A DNA stretch of 64,000 bases from VXYK01 sp965214565 (GCA_965214565.1 OZ243951.1:2604001-2668000), one strand, 5' to 3'; positions 43,117 through 52,179 are shown, numbered from the stretch's first letter. Numbers and translations: made by a program. The notes: generated by a model from the letters alone, not told the origin.

Positions 43117-44889
43117 GTGCGCAACGGTTCGGCTCTGGCCGAGCGGACTCTGCGGGTCCGCTGGTTGGGTCGAGTCGCCTACCGCGATGCGCTCGGGTTG
43201 CAGCGAGCGTTGTTCGCCAACCGTCAACACGAGTATCTGCTGTTGCTGGAGCATCCCAATGTCGTGACCACGAGCAGACGGACCCCGGCCGAGCACCTGC
43301 TGGTCGACGTAGAGTCGTTGGGGGCTGAGTTGGTCGAGGCAGACCGGGGTGGTGACGTGACCTACCACGGTCCTGGACAACTCGTTGCCTATCCCATTGT
43401 TGAAGTCCCGGGGCGTCGCGGCGGAGGGATGGCCGACACAGCTGCGTACGTGGCTTCGCTCGAACAGGTGTTGATTGAGACGCTCGGAGACCTCGGCGTG
43501 CATTCTGGTCGTCTCAAAGGTTGCACGGGCGTCTGGGTTGAACCCGAAACCGACCGGCCGCCGAAGATCGCTGCCATCGGCGTGCGGATAGCCAGGGGCC
43601 GCTCGATGCATGGTGTGGCGCTCAACGTCGACCCGGATTTGGACTGGTTCGAGCGGATCGTCCCGTGTGGTATCGCCAACAAGGGTGTCACCTCGCTGGC
43701 TGCGCTCGGGGTCGACGTTTCGATGTCTGAGGTGGTCGACGTGTTCACGCAACGGGCCGTGGCCGCCTTCGCGCCGCACGGGTCGGTTGATTGTGCAGGG
43801 GTCGGGTTCAGAACCAGACCCGGCGATCTTGCGCCGTTCACCCGGGGAGAGGGCGTCGGCACACCCGTCGGGCGATCAGGAGTCGGACACGGATCCGAGC
43901 AGCCGGCCCTGGCACTGTCTGGGCAAGCACTGTCTGGGCAGTTCTCTGAACAGGCGGACGGCACCTCGGTGAGGCTGCTGGGCCGCCTTGCCCAGGCGGG
44001 GGCGACTGATCACGACCCGGTACGGTTGCGAGCCCGCAAACCCCCCTGGATGCGGGTGAAGTTCGATCCTGGCCCCGAGTATCGCCGGGTCCGCTCCACG
44101 ATGCGGGAACTGGGACTTGTGACGGTATGCGAAGAAGCGGGCTGTCCGAATATTTCTGAATGCTGGAACGACGGCACAGCGACTTTCATGATCCTCGGCG
44201 ACCGCTGCACGCGAGCTTGTGGGTTCTGCCTGATCGACACGCGTCATCCCGAGGTGCCGGACCCTGATGAAGCGGCCCGAGTGGCTGAAGCGGTCGAGCT
44301 GATGGGGCTGCGCCATGCCGTTGTCACGATGGTGGCCCGTGACGACCTTGAAGACGGCGGCGCCGGTGCCGTGGCGGAGGTTGTTGCTGCAATTCGCGGG
44401 TGCACCCCACAGTGTCGGGTGGAGACCCTGGTCTCGGACTTCAAAGGAAGCGACGAATCGCTCCAGAAGGTGTTCGATGCTCGGCCCGACGTGTTCAACC
44501 ACAACATAGAGACGGTTGCCCGTCTGCAACGCGCGGTGCGCCCTTCGGCTGGCTATGCGCGCAGCCTCTCGGTCCTGGCCCGTGCCAGAGCGGCCGGTTT
44601 GACCACCAAGTCGTCGATCATCGTGGGGATGGGGGAGAGCGACAGCGAGATTCGCCAGACCCTCACGGACCTGGCCGCGGTCGGCGTCGACATCGTCACG
44701 ATCGGCCAGTACCTGCGTCCCACGTCGCACCATCTGCCGGTGGCGCAGTGGTGGGAGCCGGAATGCTTCGAGGAATGGAAGTGCTTCGGCGAGTCGGTGG
44801 GGATCGGGCATGTGGAGTCGTCCCCGCTGACCCGTTCGAGTTACCACGCCCGCCAATCGGTGGACCGATTGGTCGATAACCGCGGATGA
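43117..44889 (+). CDS. LipB-LipA fusion: octanoyltransferase joined to lipoyl synthase
   Basis: One continuous 590-residue frame encodes both steps of lipoate biosynthesis. Residues about 10-235 are LipB: EHPNVVTTSRR, GGDVTYHGPGQLVAYPI, the catalytic lysine in PPKIAAIGVRI and the cysteine in IVPCGIANKGVTSL. After a roughly 60-residue Gly/Ser/Gln-rich linker, residues about 300-590 are LipA: the auxiliary cluster CEEAGCPNISEC, the radical-SAM CTRACGFC, the GDRCTRAC environment and the RSSYHA C-terminal motif. No stop, frameshift or internal ribosome site separates them. In most bacteria these are separate genes. The fusion would channel octanoylated E2 straight to sulfur insertion. It starts at GTG 43117, 8 bp after the E2 stop. 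Confidence 0.93.
   Translation: MRNGSALAERTLRVRWLGRVAYRDALGLQRALFANRQHEYLLLLEHPNVVTTSRRTPAEHLLVDVESLGAELVEADRGGDVTYHGPGQLVAYPIVEVPGRRGGGMADTAAYVASLEQVLIETLGDLGVHSGRLKGCTGVWVEPETDRPPKIAAIGVRIARGRSMHGVALNVDPDLDWFERIVPCGIANKGVTSLAALGVDVSMSEVVDVFTQRAVAAFAPHGSVDCAGVGFRTRPGDLAPFTRGEGVGTPVGRSGVGHGSEQPALALSGQALSGQFSEQADGTSVRLLGRLAQAGATDHDPVRLRARKPPWMRVKFDPGPEYRRVRSTMRELGLVTVCEEAGCPNISECWNDGTATFMILGDRCTRACGFCLIDTRHPEVPDPDEAARVAEAVELMGLRHAVVTMVARDDLEDGGAGAVAEVVAAIRGCTPQCRVETLVSDFKGSDESLQKVFDARPDVFNHNIETVARLQRAVRPSAGYARSLSVLARARAAGLTTKSSIIVGMGESDSEIRQTLTDLAAVGVDIVTIGQYLRPTSHHLPVAQWWEPECFEEWKCFGESVGIGHVESSPLTRSSYHARQSVDRLVDNRG
43912..43940 (+). repeat. 15-bp in-frame tandem repeat in the LipB-LipA linker
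   Basis: GCACTGTCTGGGCA occurs at 43912-43925 and 43927-43940, adding one extra ALSGQ unit to the linker. It shows that the linker length can change without breaking the frame. Confidence 0.85.
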
Positions 44890-44917
44890 CTCCGCTGCCT
44901 ACCTACTATTGGACGCC

Positions 44918-46063
44918 ATGAGCACTGTGAACTCAGCAGACGAGACGAGCACCATGTTCGCGCAGCGGCTCGACCGTGCGCGGGCCGAGATGACCGCGCA
45001 GGACGTGGATGTGCTGCTGCTGTCAGTCGGCGCTGATCTGCCGTACTTCTGTGGATACGAGGCGATGCCCCTGGAGCGGATCACCATGCTGGTCGTCCCC
45101 CGCGACGGTGACGCCACGCTGGTCGTCCCCGCTCTGGAAGCTCCCCGTGTCGTGCCGCGTCCTGAGGTGTTCGCGGTCAAGCCGTGGTCTGAGACCCAGG
45201 ATCCGATCGCCCTGATCGCCTCGCTGATGGGCCCCGCGTCGAGGGCCGCGGTCGGAGATCAGATGTGGTCGGGGTTCCTCGTGGATCTGATGTCTGTGCA
45301 AGCGAAAACAGGGTTCCGCCGAGCAAGTTCGATCACCGGCGCGATCCGGGCGATCAAGGACGACGCCGAGGTCCAACGGCTGCGCGCCGCGAGCCGTGCG
45401 GTTGACGCGATCGCGAAGCGTCTGCAGAGTGGAGAGATCCCGCTGATCGGCCGCACCGAGGCGGAGGTGTCGGCAGAGCTGGGCCGCCAGATCATTGACG
45501 AGGGTCATGATCGAGTGAACTTCGCCATCGTGGCGACCGGCGAGAATGCCGCGAGCCCACACCACGAGGCGGGTTCCAGGGTGATTTCTGAGGGGGAGGC
45601 ACTCCTGTGCGACTTCGGTGGCACGATGATCGGCGATGACGGTGTCGGCTACTGCTCCGACATCACCCGATGCGTCTGGGTGGGGCCGCGGCCCGATCGG
45701 GAGTATCTGGAGGCCTATGCAGTCCTGCATGAGGCGCAGGCTGCAGCGGTCACAGCAGCTGAGGTCGGAACCCCGGCACAGGAGGTCGACCGAACCGCAC
45801 GCGAGCGTATCGCTGCAGCCGGATTCGGCAGTTACTTCGTTCACCGAACCGGGCACGGGATCGGCGTTGAGGCTCACGAGGACCCCTACATCGTTGAGGG
45901 GAACGAAGCACCCCTGGCAGCGGGAAACGCCTTCTCAATCGAACCGGGCATCTATATGCCGGAGCGTTGGGGTATGCGCCTCGAGGACATTGTTGTTGCG
46001 ACCCGCTCAGGTCCTGAGCCGTTGAACCTTGTAGACCACCATCTCGCCGTCGTCGAGGCATAG
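44918..46063 (+). CDS. M24-family metallopeptidase (Xaa-Pro aminopeptidase-like)
   Basis: A 381-residue creatinase/aminopeptidase-P-like protein. It has a creatinase N-domain (residues 10-140, LSVGADLPYFCGYEAMPLERITMLVV) and a pita-bread domain with all five metal ligands: Asp in LLCDFGGTM, Asp in YCSDITR, His in HRTGHGIGVEAHEDP, Glu in SIEPGIYMP and Glu in MRLEDIV. It probably removes N-terminal residues preceding proline. ATG 44918 lies 8 nt after TACTAT, suggesting a short or absent leader. It stands apart from the lipoate gene (28 bp) and is probably transcribed separately. Confidence 0.9.
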   Translation: MSTVNSADETSTMFAQRLDRARAEMTAQDVDVLLLSVGADLPYFCGYEAMPLERITMLVVPRDGDATLVVPALEAPRVVPRPEVFAVKPWSETQDPIALIASLMGPASRAAVGDQMWSGFLVDLMSVQAKTGFRRASSITGAIRAIKDDAEVQRLRAASRAVDAIAKRLQSGEIPLIGRTEAEVSAELGRQIIDEGHDRVNFAIVATGENAASPHHEAGSRVISEGEALLCDFGGTMIGDDGVGYCSDITRCVWVGPRPDREYLEAYAVLHEAQAAAVTAAEVGTPAQEVDRTARERIAAAGFGSYFVHRTGHGIGVEAHEDPYIVEGNEAPLAAGNAFSIEPGIYMPERWGMRLEDIVVATRSGPEPLNLVDHHLAVVEA

Positions 46064-46125
46064 AGCCCGAGCTTTAGCCGGGGCGCGCAGACGGGTCTGG
46101 TCGCTGAGACTCGCGGCGCAAGCGG

Positions 46126-46131
46126 TAGCTT
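46126..46131 (+). promoter_or_regulatory. Candidate -10 box
   Basis: TAGCTT ends 6 nt before GTG 46138, the leaderless geometry seen repeatedly in this window. Confidence 0.4.
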
Positions 46132-46137
46132 GACTCG

Positions 46138-46992
46138 GTGATCCGCATTGACGCCGCCACGGTCCTCGTGCAGTGGGCGGCGGGTGGATGGGTTTTTCTG
46201 TGGGTCACGACCCGGCGTCGCGAGGTCGGGCTCGGTTACGGCTGGTTGCAGCGAACGATCTTCCTGCTCATGGCGGCGGGCTCGCTGGTCGCAGCGCTGG
46301 CAACGCAAGTGGTGTGGACACGGGAAGTGGCCACGCTCGCGTTCATAGTCGCGGGCGGGGTTGCACTGGTGGTGTCGATCGTCCGCCGCTCAGCGGGCGT
46401 TTCAGGACAGCGGGCACTTCGCGAACGGCGTTCCGAACGCGTGGCGGAGATGACTGGCATTGACCGTGCCGAGCAGACGTTCGACGACTCCGCTGTGGAG
46501 TTCCCCCCGTACCTGGATCTGGTTGCGGCAACGGTCGGTCTGGTGGCGGTACTGTTCGCCTCGATCCAGGCGGGCGACCCGGTGGCCCTGTCGATCGCCC
46601 GTGGGTTGGTCAGTGCCCTGTTCCTCGGTGTCGTGTCCGACGCCATGCTCCTTGGTCACTGGTATCTGGTGCAGCCCGGTCTGGCGAGAGGGCCGATCCT
46701 GGAACTGGTCCGCTGGACCGGCATTGTCTGGTTGCCCGAGACCGTCCTGATGCTCTGGCCCGTCGGAATGGTCTCGGTGCTCAACGGCACGATCGACGAC
46801 GCCTACAACGGGCTGCTCGGGTGGTTCTGGGCAGCGTGCGTGGTGACCACTATCGGGCTCGTCGTCGTCACCCGTGCGGCACTGAAAGAACGCGCCTATT
46901 CAGCGGTGATGGCCGCCACAGGTTTGATGTATCTGGCCATCCTCACGGCTTTCGGCCAGGACCTGGTCGCCCGCATCCTCCTCGCCCCCTGA
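46138..46992 (+). CDS. Polytopic membrane protein, unknown function
   Basis: A 284-residue protein with about seven hydrophobic helices: three in the N-terminal third (residues about 8-85, including WLQRTIFLLMAAGSLVAALA), a polar cytosolic segment of about 45 residues (RRSAGVSGQRALRERRSERVAEMTG...), and four more from residue 125 on (YLDLVAATVGLVAVLFASIQ; WLPETVLMLWPVGMV). I do not recognise the family. GTG 46138 has no ribosome site and is probably leaderless. Confidence 0.7.
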   Translation: MIRIDAATVLVQWAAGGWVFLWVTTRRREVGLGYGWLQRTIFLLMAAGSLVAALATQVVWTREVATLAFIVAGGVALVVSIVRRSAGVSGQRALRERRSERVAEMTGIDRAEQTFDDSAVEFPPYLDLVAATVGLVAVLFASIQAGDPVALSIARGLVSALFLGVVSDAMLLGHWYLVQPGLARGPILELVRWTGIVWLPETVLMLWPVGMVSVLNGTIDDAYNGLLGWFWAACVVTTIGLVVVTRAALKERAYSAVMAATGLMYLAILTAFGQDLVARILLAP

Positions 46993-47083
46993 TCCGGCCT
47001 GATCCCGGAAACCAGCACAGCTCGGCTCCGGTTGCGCGCGGCAGCCAGCACGGCGCCGTTCCGGCTGCGCTCGGCGAAGGCAC

Positions 47084-47089
47084 TAGACT
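47084..47089 (+). promoter_or_regulatory. Candidate -10 box of ku
   Basis: TAGACT ends 6 nt before GTG 47096; no clear -35. Suggests a leaderless ku-ligD transcript. Confidence 0.45.
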
Positions 47090-47095
47090 CGCTTC

Positions 47096-47998
47096 GTGCC
47101 CAGAGCGATTTGGAGCGGAAGCATCAGCTTCGGACTGGTCAACATTCCGGTGCGCTTGTTCACCGCGGTGCGGCGCAAGACTGTCCGGTTCAATCAGATC
47201 GACTCGTCCACGGGGGCGCGCGTCAAGCAGAAACTGGTCTCGGCCGAAGACGGCGAAGAGGTTCCCCGCGAACGGATAGTGAAGGGGTACTCGCTCGAAG
47301 ACGGCAGCTACGTGACCGTGTCTGAAGAAGAGATGACCGCGCTGGACCCCGACATGGCACGAACGATCGACATAGACGAGTTCATCGACCTGGCCGACAT
47401 AGACCCGATCTTCTATGACAACGCCTACTATCTGGTCCCCGGCGATCAGGCCGCAAAGCCGTACAAGCTGTTGGCCACCGCCATGGAGGAGGCAGGAAAG
47501 GTCGGTATCTGCCATTTCGTGATGCGTTCAAAGCGTTATTTAGCGGCGGTGCGCCCGGTCGACGGGCGGCTGTTGTTGTCGACGATGCTGTACCACGACG
47601 AGATCGTCGACCATTCTGAGATCGACGGCTTCGACCTGCTGGCCGATCCTGAAATCGACGAGCGGGAACAGGCGATGGCCGAGCAGCTGATCGCCACGCT
47701 CAATGCAACCTTCGACCCGACCCGCCACAACGACACCTACCGCGAAGCTGTTCTCGAGTTGATCGAACGCAAAGCGGCGGGGGACCGCAGCGACGATCTG
47801 TTGCGAGCGCCCGCACCCAGCTCTGACAAGGTTATTGATCTGATGGCAGCGCTCGAAGCCTCAGTCAACGAGGCGAAGAAGGCGCGCAAGCGCCACCCGT
47901 CCGCGAGCGAGACTGGATCCGGCGCCAAGGCCAGTACTAACGACGGCCGACGCAACAACACAGACGTCGAGGCTGAGCCGTCCGAGCGCTCGGCGTGA
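47096..47998 (+). CDS. ku: Ku DNA-end-binding protein
   Basis: A 300-residue bacterial Ku, the homodimeric ring that binds double-strand ends in non-homologous end joining. The start (PRAIWSGSISFGLVNIPVRLFTA) is the family hallmark; the beta-barrel core continues to about residue 220, followed by a helical arm (DDLLRAPAPSSDKVIDLMAALEASV) and a basic, low-complexity tail (KKARKRHP...) typical of actinobacterial Ku and used for DNA threading and LigD recruitment. GTG 47096 starts right after a -10 box. The LigD polymerase gene follows 9 bp downstream. Confidence 0.94.
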   Translation: MPRAIWSGSISFGLVNIPVRLFTAVRRKTVRFNQIDSSTGARVKQKLVSAEDGEEVPRERIVKGYSLEDGSYVTVSEEEMTALDPDMARTIDIDEFIDLADIDPIFYDNAYYLVPGDQAAKPYKLLATAMEEAGKVGICHFVMRSKRYLAAVRPVDGRLLLSTMLYHDEIVDHSEIDGFDLLADPEIDEREQAMAEQLIATLNATFDPTRHNDTYREAVLELIERKAAGDRSDDLLRAPAPSSDKVIDLMAALEASVNEAKKARKRHPSASETGSGAKASTNDGRRNNTDVEAEPSERSA

Positions 47999-48007
47999 TC
48001 TGCGCTG

Positions 48008-48916
48008 ATGGCGGAACCCGAGCGCGTCCAGGTCACGGTCGACGGCCACCGTCTGTCGGTCAGCAACCTCGACAAGGTCCTGTACCCGCTGGTCGGGTTC
48101 ACCAAAGCTCAGGTGATCGACTACTACGTCAGGGTTGCGCCATGGTTGCTGCCACACATCGAGGATCGGGGTATCACCTTGCGACGATGGCCCGACGGGG
48201 TCACCGCGGAGCCCTTCTTTGAAAAGCGCTGTCCGTCTCATCGTCCCGGTTGGGTGAGCACCTGCACGGGTCCCGGAGACCGGCGGGGAGGGATCGAATA
48301 CTGCCGACTGGACTCAGTCGCCGCGCTGGCCTGGACCGCGAATCTGGCAGCGCTCGAGATTCATTCACCGATGGCCCGCTGCGGCGATGCCGAGTCACCG
48401 TCGATGCTCGTGTTCGATCTCGACCCGGGTTCACCGGCGACGATCGTCGAATGCTGTCGAGTGGCTCTGGAGATCCAGTCAGTGTTGCAGAGCGTGGATC
48501 TGGTGTCGTGCGCCAAGACTTCCGGAAGCAAGGGTTTGCAACTGTATGTGCCGCTCAATTCGCCGCACACGCATACCGACGCCTCTGACTTCGCCTTGGC
48601 GCTGGCGCAGATACTCGAACAGAACTTCCCAGAGTCCGTGTTGTCCAACATGAACCGCAAGCGCCGTACCGGCAAGGTCTTCATCGACTGGAGTCAGAAC
48701 TCGCGCCACAAGACGACGATCGCGCCCTATTCCCTGCGCGGCGGGGACCGGCCCACGGTGTCGACTCCGCTGAGCTGGGACGAGGTTGCCGACGGCGCCG
48801 ACGGCGAGCCGCTCATCTTCGAAGCCGCCGAGGTGCTCGAACGGGTTGAGACGTTGGGTGACCTGTTTGCCGACGCCGTCACGGTGCAACAACAACTCCC
48901 GACCGCAGGCGCCTGA
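48008..48916 (+). CDS. LigD polymerase/primase domain protein
   Basis: A 302-residue stand-alone archaeo-eukaryotic-primase-type polymerase of the LigD PolDom family, which fills in ends during NHEJ with a preference for ribonucleotides. It has an N-terminal VTVDGHRLSVSNLDKVLYP, the catalytic DxD in MLVFDLDPGSP, the KTSGSKGLQLYVPL nucleotide site and the third acid in KVFIDWSQNSRHKTTIAPYSLRG. Nuclease and ligase modules of a full LigD are absent, so an ATP-dependent ligase must be encoded elsewhere. It is cotranscribed with ku. Confidence 0.93.
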   Translation: MAEPERVQVTVDGHRLSVSNLDKVLYPLVGFTKAQVIDYYVRVAPWLLPHIEDRGITLRRWPDGVTAEPFFEKRCPSHRPGWVSTCTGPGDRRGGIEYCRLDSVAALAWTANLAALEIHSPMARCGDAESPSMLVFDLDPGSPATIVECCRVALEIQSVLQSVDLVSCAKTSGSKGLQLYVPLNSPHTHTDASDFALALAQILEQNFPESVLSNMNRKRRTGKVFIDWSQNSRHKTTIAPYSLRGGDRPTVSTPLSWDEVADGADGEPLIFEAAEVLERVETLGDLFADAVTVQQQLPTAGA

Positions 48917-48926
48917 CACGCTGTGT

Positions 48927-49003
48927 TGGTACACCCCCTGGGACTCGAACCCAGAACCTGCGGATTAAGAGTCCGTTGCTCTACCAAATTGAGCTAGAGG
49001 TGC
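48927..49003 (-). tRNA. tRNA-Lys (CTT)
   Basis: A complete cloverleaf on the minus strand. The acceptor GCACCTC pairs with GGGGTGT (with G-U pairs), the T-loop is GGTTCGAGTCC, and the anticodon CTT is at 48969-48967 in the loop ACTCTTAAT. CCA is encoded (48929-48927). Confidence 0.95.
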
Positions 49004-49029
49004 GCGGCATGGCCGAAAGCGATTCTACG

Positions 49030-49104
49030 GGTGAACGAGGGGACTCGAACCCCCGACCTCCTGGACCACAACCAGGCGCTCTAACCAACTGAGCTACGCC
49101 CACC
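49030..49104 (-). tRNA. tRNA-His (GTG)
   Basis: A cloverleaf on the minus strand with acceptor GTGGGCG pairing with CGTTCAC, anticodon GTG in the loop TTGTGGT, and a T-loop GGTTCGAGTCC. An extra 5' G (-1) faces the discriminator C, the identity mark of tRNA-His. CCA is not encoded. Confidence 0.93.
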
Positions 49105-49190
49105 ATGCCGACTCCGCTCTTGGCGCAAGCCCAGGCCGGGGTCAGAAAGTGAGTGTACCGGAGTTGTGGTGCTCGGCGTACGATTAATCT

Positions 49191-49264
49191 GCCTCCGTAG
49201 CTCAACTGGATAGAGCAGCGAGCTTCTACCTCGCAGGTTGCAGGTTCGAGTCCTGTCGGAGGTG
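49191..49264 (+). tRNA. tRNA-Arg (TCT)
   Basis: A cloverleaf with acceptor GCCTCCG pairing with CGGAGGT, D-arm GCTCAACTGGATAGAGC, anticodon stem GCGAG/CTCGC with loop CTTCTAC (anticodon TCT), and T-arm GCAGGTTCGAGTCCTGT. CCA is not encoded. Confidence 0.94.
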
Positions 49265-49290
49265 CTGGTGGGTGGGGCGGGGTTGCCCGG

Positions 49291-49296
49291 TAGGGT
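49291..49296 (+). promoter_or_regulatory. Candidate -10 box
   Basis: TAGGGT ends 6 nt before ATG 49303, again the leaderless arrangement. Confidence 0.4.
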
Positions 49297-49302
49297 CGCG
49301 GG

Positions 49303-49683
49303 ATGGCGAATCACGGAATGCAGATCGACTACGTGGAACTTCCAGCACCGGCATTTGAGGACAGCAAGCAATTCTACAGCCGTGTCTTCGGCTGGGAGTG
49401 GACGCAGTACGGTCCAGTCTACGCAGCCTGCGAAGGAGGCTCAGTGGAGGTCGGGCTCAATGGCGGGGCAGTGCCGGCCCCTGCCCATGCCCAGGGAGCA
49501 GAAGACTCGATCGGCCCGTTGGTGCTGCTCAGTTGCGACGACCTCGAAGCCAAGGAAGCCGACATCGTTGCCGCGGGCGGGTTGATCATCTCGCAGATCT
49601 ACCCCTACCCGGGCGGCCGACGGTTCCACTTCTCAGATCCGAGCGGCAACATCTTGGGCGTCTACCAGCACGATCCTCAGTAG
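49303..49683 (+). CDS. VOC-superfamily (glyoxalase/bleomycin resistance fold) protein
   Basis: A 126-residue single VOC module with the beta-alpha-beta pattern: MQIDYVELPAPAFEDSKQFYSRVFGWEW at the start and GGRRFHFSDPSGNILGVYQH at the end. A His at position 4 and Glu/Asp positions could bind metal. Substrate unknown. It starts 38 bp after tRNA-Arg with a probable leaderless promoter. Confidence 0.85.
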   Translation: MANHGMQIDYVELPAPAFEDSKQFYSRVFGWEWTQYGPVYAACEGGSVEVGLNGGAVPAPAHAQGAEDSIGPLVLLSCDDLEAKEADIVAAGGLIISQIYPYPGGRRFHFSDPSGNILGVYQHDPQ

Positions 49684-49706
49684 CAGGTTCAAGACTTAGG
49701 CGTCGC

Positions 49707-50708
49707 TCAGCCGTTCACGGCAGGGATGATCCGCTGGCCGTACGCGTTCAGCGTCTCATCTTTCTGATCATGCATCAGATATATGGCGAATTGATCAACG
49801 CCGAGGTCGCGCAACTCACGCAAGCGGCTGATGTGGTCGGCCTCATCTCCGAGGATGCAGAATCGGTCGATTACCGCGTCGGGAACGAATTCTGTGTGAA
49901 CCGCCCCGGACCGTCCGTGCTCTGCGTAGTCGTAGCCCTCCCGACCTTTGATGTAGTCGGTCAAAGCCGAGGGGACCGCGTCGCCCATGTCGCCGTAGCG
50001 CCCAACCAGATCGGCGACATGGTTGCCGACCATCCCTCCGAACCAGCGGCACTGGTCTCGCTGATGGTCGAGGTTCGAGCCGACGTAGGCGGGCGCGGCC
50101 ACGCAGATGTAGAGATCGTCGGGGTCTCGTCCCGCCTCCTCAGCGGCTGAGCGGACCGCGCCGATGGTCCAGGCTGCGATCTGCGGATCAGCCAACTGCA
50201 GGATATAGCCGTCCGCCACAGTGCCGCAGAGATGAAGCGCCTTGGGTCCATAGGCGGCCATCCAGACATCGAGTCTGCTGTCTTGGCACCAAGGGAAGTG
50301 CTGGGAGGTGCCGTTGTATTCGACTTCCCGCCCTTCGGCCAGGCCCTTGATCACCTCCATCGACTCTCCCAGAGTCGCAAGATTGATGGGTTTGTTGCCG
50401 ATTACCCGCAGAGCCGAATCACCTCGGCCGATGCCGCATACCGTGCGGTTGCCGAACATGTCGTTGAGCGTGGCGAACAGCGATGCGGTGACGGTCCAGT
50501 CGCGGGTGCCGGGGTTGGTCACCATCGGCCCCACCATCATCTTGTTGGTCGCCGACAACATCTGGCTGTATATGACGAAGGGCTCCTGCCACAACACATG
50601 GCTGTCGAAGGTCCAGCCGTGGCTGAAACCCAGCGTCTCAGCCCGTTGCGCCAGATCGACAACCCGCCAAGCGGGGGGATCAGTTTGCAGAACAACACCG
50701 AAGTCCAT
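49707..50708 (-). CDS. F420-dependent LLM-class oxidoreductase of the pyrimidine catabolism cluster
   Basis: A 333-residue luciferase-like monooxygenase-fold protein (MDFGVVLQTDPPAWRVVDLAQRAETLGFSHGW; GIGRGDSALRVIG; VWMAAYGPKALHLCGTVADGYIL). It resembles TIGR03842, an F420-binding subfamily usually found with dihydropyrimidinase. Directly upstream on the same strand are hydantoinase/dihydropyrimidinase and an N-carbamoyl-beta-alanine amidase-like gene, so it could carry out the redox step on pyrimidines (or dihydropyrimidines) using F420. That assignment is inference; the two downstream steps are firmer. Confidence 0.85.
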   Translation of the reverse strand: MDFGVVLQTDPPAWRVVDLAQRAETLGFSHGWTFDSHVLWQEPFVIYSQMLSATNKMMVGPMVTNPGTRDWTVTASLFATLNDMFGNRTVCGIGRGDSALRVIGNKPINLATLGESMEVIKGLAEGREVEYNGTSQHFPWCQDSRLDVWMAAYGPKALHLCGTVADGYILQLADPQIAAWTIGAVRSAAEEAGRDPDDLYICVAAPAYVGSNLDHQRDQCRWFGGMVGNHVADLVGRYGDMGDAVPSALTDYIKGREGYDYAEHGRSGAVHTEFVPDAVIDRFCILGDEADHISRLRELRDLGVDQFAIYLMHDQKDETLNAYGQRIIPAVNG

Positions 50709-50732
50709 GAGCGGCTCCCAGATTCTCGACTG

Positions 50733-52142
50733 CTACTGGAGGTATTGGCAGAGGCTGCGGGTCAGGTAACGGCCGTCGCCGGCTCGCCCCAGGTACTGTC
50801 CGTTGTCGACTATGACCTTGCCGCGCGAGAGCACCGTGTCGACATGGCCAGTCACATTGATTCCCTCATAGGCGGAGTGGTCCATGTTCATGTGGTGGTT
50901 GTCAACACTGATCGTCCAGCGCTTGTCGGGGTCGTAGATCACGATGTCTGCGTCTGAACCGGCGGCGATGATTCCCTTGCGCGGGTAGAGGCCCATCATT
51001 CGGGCCGGTGTGGTGGCGCACAACTCCACCCAACGCGCCAGACCGATCTCGCCGGTGACCACGCCCTGGTAGATCATGTCCATGCGGTGCTCCACCCCGC
51101 CGATGCCATTGGGAATGGCACGGAAGTCGTCGACTCCGAGTTCTTTCTGCTCCTTCATGCAGAACGGGCAGTGGTCAGTCGACACCACCGCCAGGTCGTT
51201 GCTGCGCAGCCCCCTCCACAGGTCCTGCTGGTGGTGTTCGTGGTGGGAGCGCAGTGGTGTCGAGCAGACGTAGGCGGCGCCCTCGAAGCCGGGCCGGTCA
51301 AGGTGCTCCTCCAAGCTGAAATACAGGTATTGGGGGCAGGTCTCGGCAAACACGTTCATGTCGCGGTCGCGAGCGATGGCGACCTGCTCGAGGGCCTCGC
51401 GGGCCGACAGATGCACGATGTAGAGCGGCGCAGCACCGACCTTGGCTAATTGGATGGCCCGGTGTGTCGCCTCGGACTCCATCTCGGGGCGGCGCACGTA
51501 CCCGTGGTTGACCGGGCTGGTCTCGCCGCGCTCGAAGGCCTGCTCGGCCAGCACATCGATCGCCAGTCCGTTCTCGGCGTGCATCATGATGAGTCCGCCG
51601 TTGCCGGCTGCCTGCTGCATGGCTCGCAGGATCTGGCCGTCGTCGGAGAAGAACACGCCCGGGTAGGCCATGAACAGCTTGAAGCTGGTGATTCCCTCGT
51701 TGACGAGCAGGTCCATTTCTTTGAGCGAGTCGTTGGTGACGTCGCCGATGATCATGTGGAACCCGTAGTCGACCGCGCAGTTGCCTTCGGCCTTCGCCAT
51801 CCACACATCGAGGCTGTCGCGTACGGTCTCGCCGTAGCGCTGCACTGCGAAGTCGACGATGGTGGTGGTGCCTCCCCAGGCCGCGGCCCGGGTGCCCGAC
51901 TCGAAGTCGTCGGAGGCCTCCGTTCCGCCGAACGGCAACTCCATGTGCGTGTGAACGTCCACGCCGCCGGGCACCACCAGCTTTCCGCTGGCGTCGATCA
52001 CCCGGGCAGCGGACTCTGCGGCTGTGGCGATGTCGCTGCCGGGCTGCAGTACCGCAACGATCTGTTCGCCGTCGATCAGCACTTCGGCGGGGGCCGCGCC
52101 GGTCGAGGCGACCACTGTGCCCCCCTTTATCAGTGTCGTCAT
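50733..52142 (-). CDS. hydA: Dihydropyrimidinase / D-hydantoinase
   Basis: A 469-residue amidohydrolase that opens 5,6-dihydrouracil or dihydrothymine to N-carbamoyl-beta-amino acids. Metal ligands are present: VDVHTHMELPFGG (HxH), the carboxylated lysine in ITSFKLFMAYPG, the histidines in MMHAENGL and IVHLSAREALE, and Asp in STDHCPF. ATG 52142 is chosen because AGAGGAG lies 5-6 nt upstream and the family begins TTLIKGGTVV; an upstream in-frame extension is only a shadow of the neighbouring gene. It sits 24 bp upstream of the F420 gene in the same operon. Confidence 0.93.
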   Translation of the reverse strand: MTTLIKGGTVVASTGAAPAEVLIDGEQIVAVLQPGSDIATAAESAARVIDASGKLVVPGGVDVHTHMELPFGGTEASDDFESGTRAAAWGGTTTIVDFAVQRYGETVRDSLDVWMAKAEGNCAVDYGFHMIIGDVTNDSLKEMDLLVNEGITSFKLFMAYPGVFFSDDGQILRAMQQAAGNGGLIMMHAENGLAIDVLAEQAFERGETSPVNHGYVRRPEMESEATHRAIQLAKVGAAPLYIVHLSAREALEQVAIARDRDMNVFAETCPQYLYFSLEEHLDRPGFEGAAYVCSTPLRSHHEHHQQDLWRGLRSNDLAVVSTDHCPFCMKEQKELGVDDFRAIPNGIGGVEHRMDMIYQGVVTGEIGLARWVELCATTPARMMGLYPRKGIIAAGSDADIVIYDPDKRWTISVDNHHMNMDHSAYEGINVTGHVDTVLSRGKVIVDNGQYLGRAGDGRYLTRSLCQYLQ

Positions 52143-52179
52143 GTCGGTCTCCTCTGAGTATCTGTAGCGGCCCAGCGGT

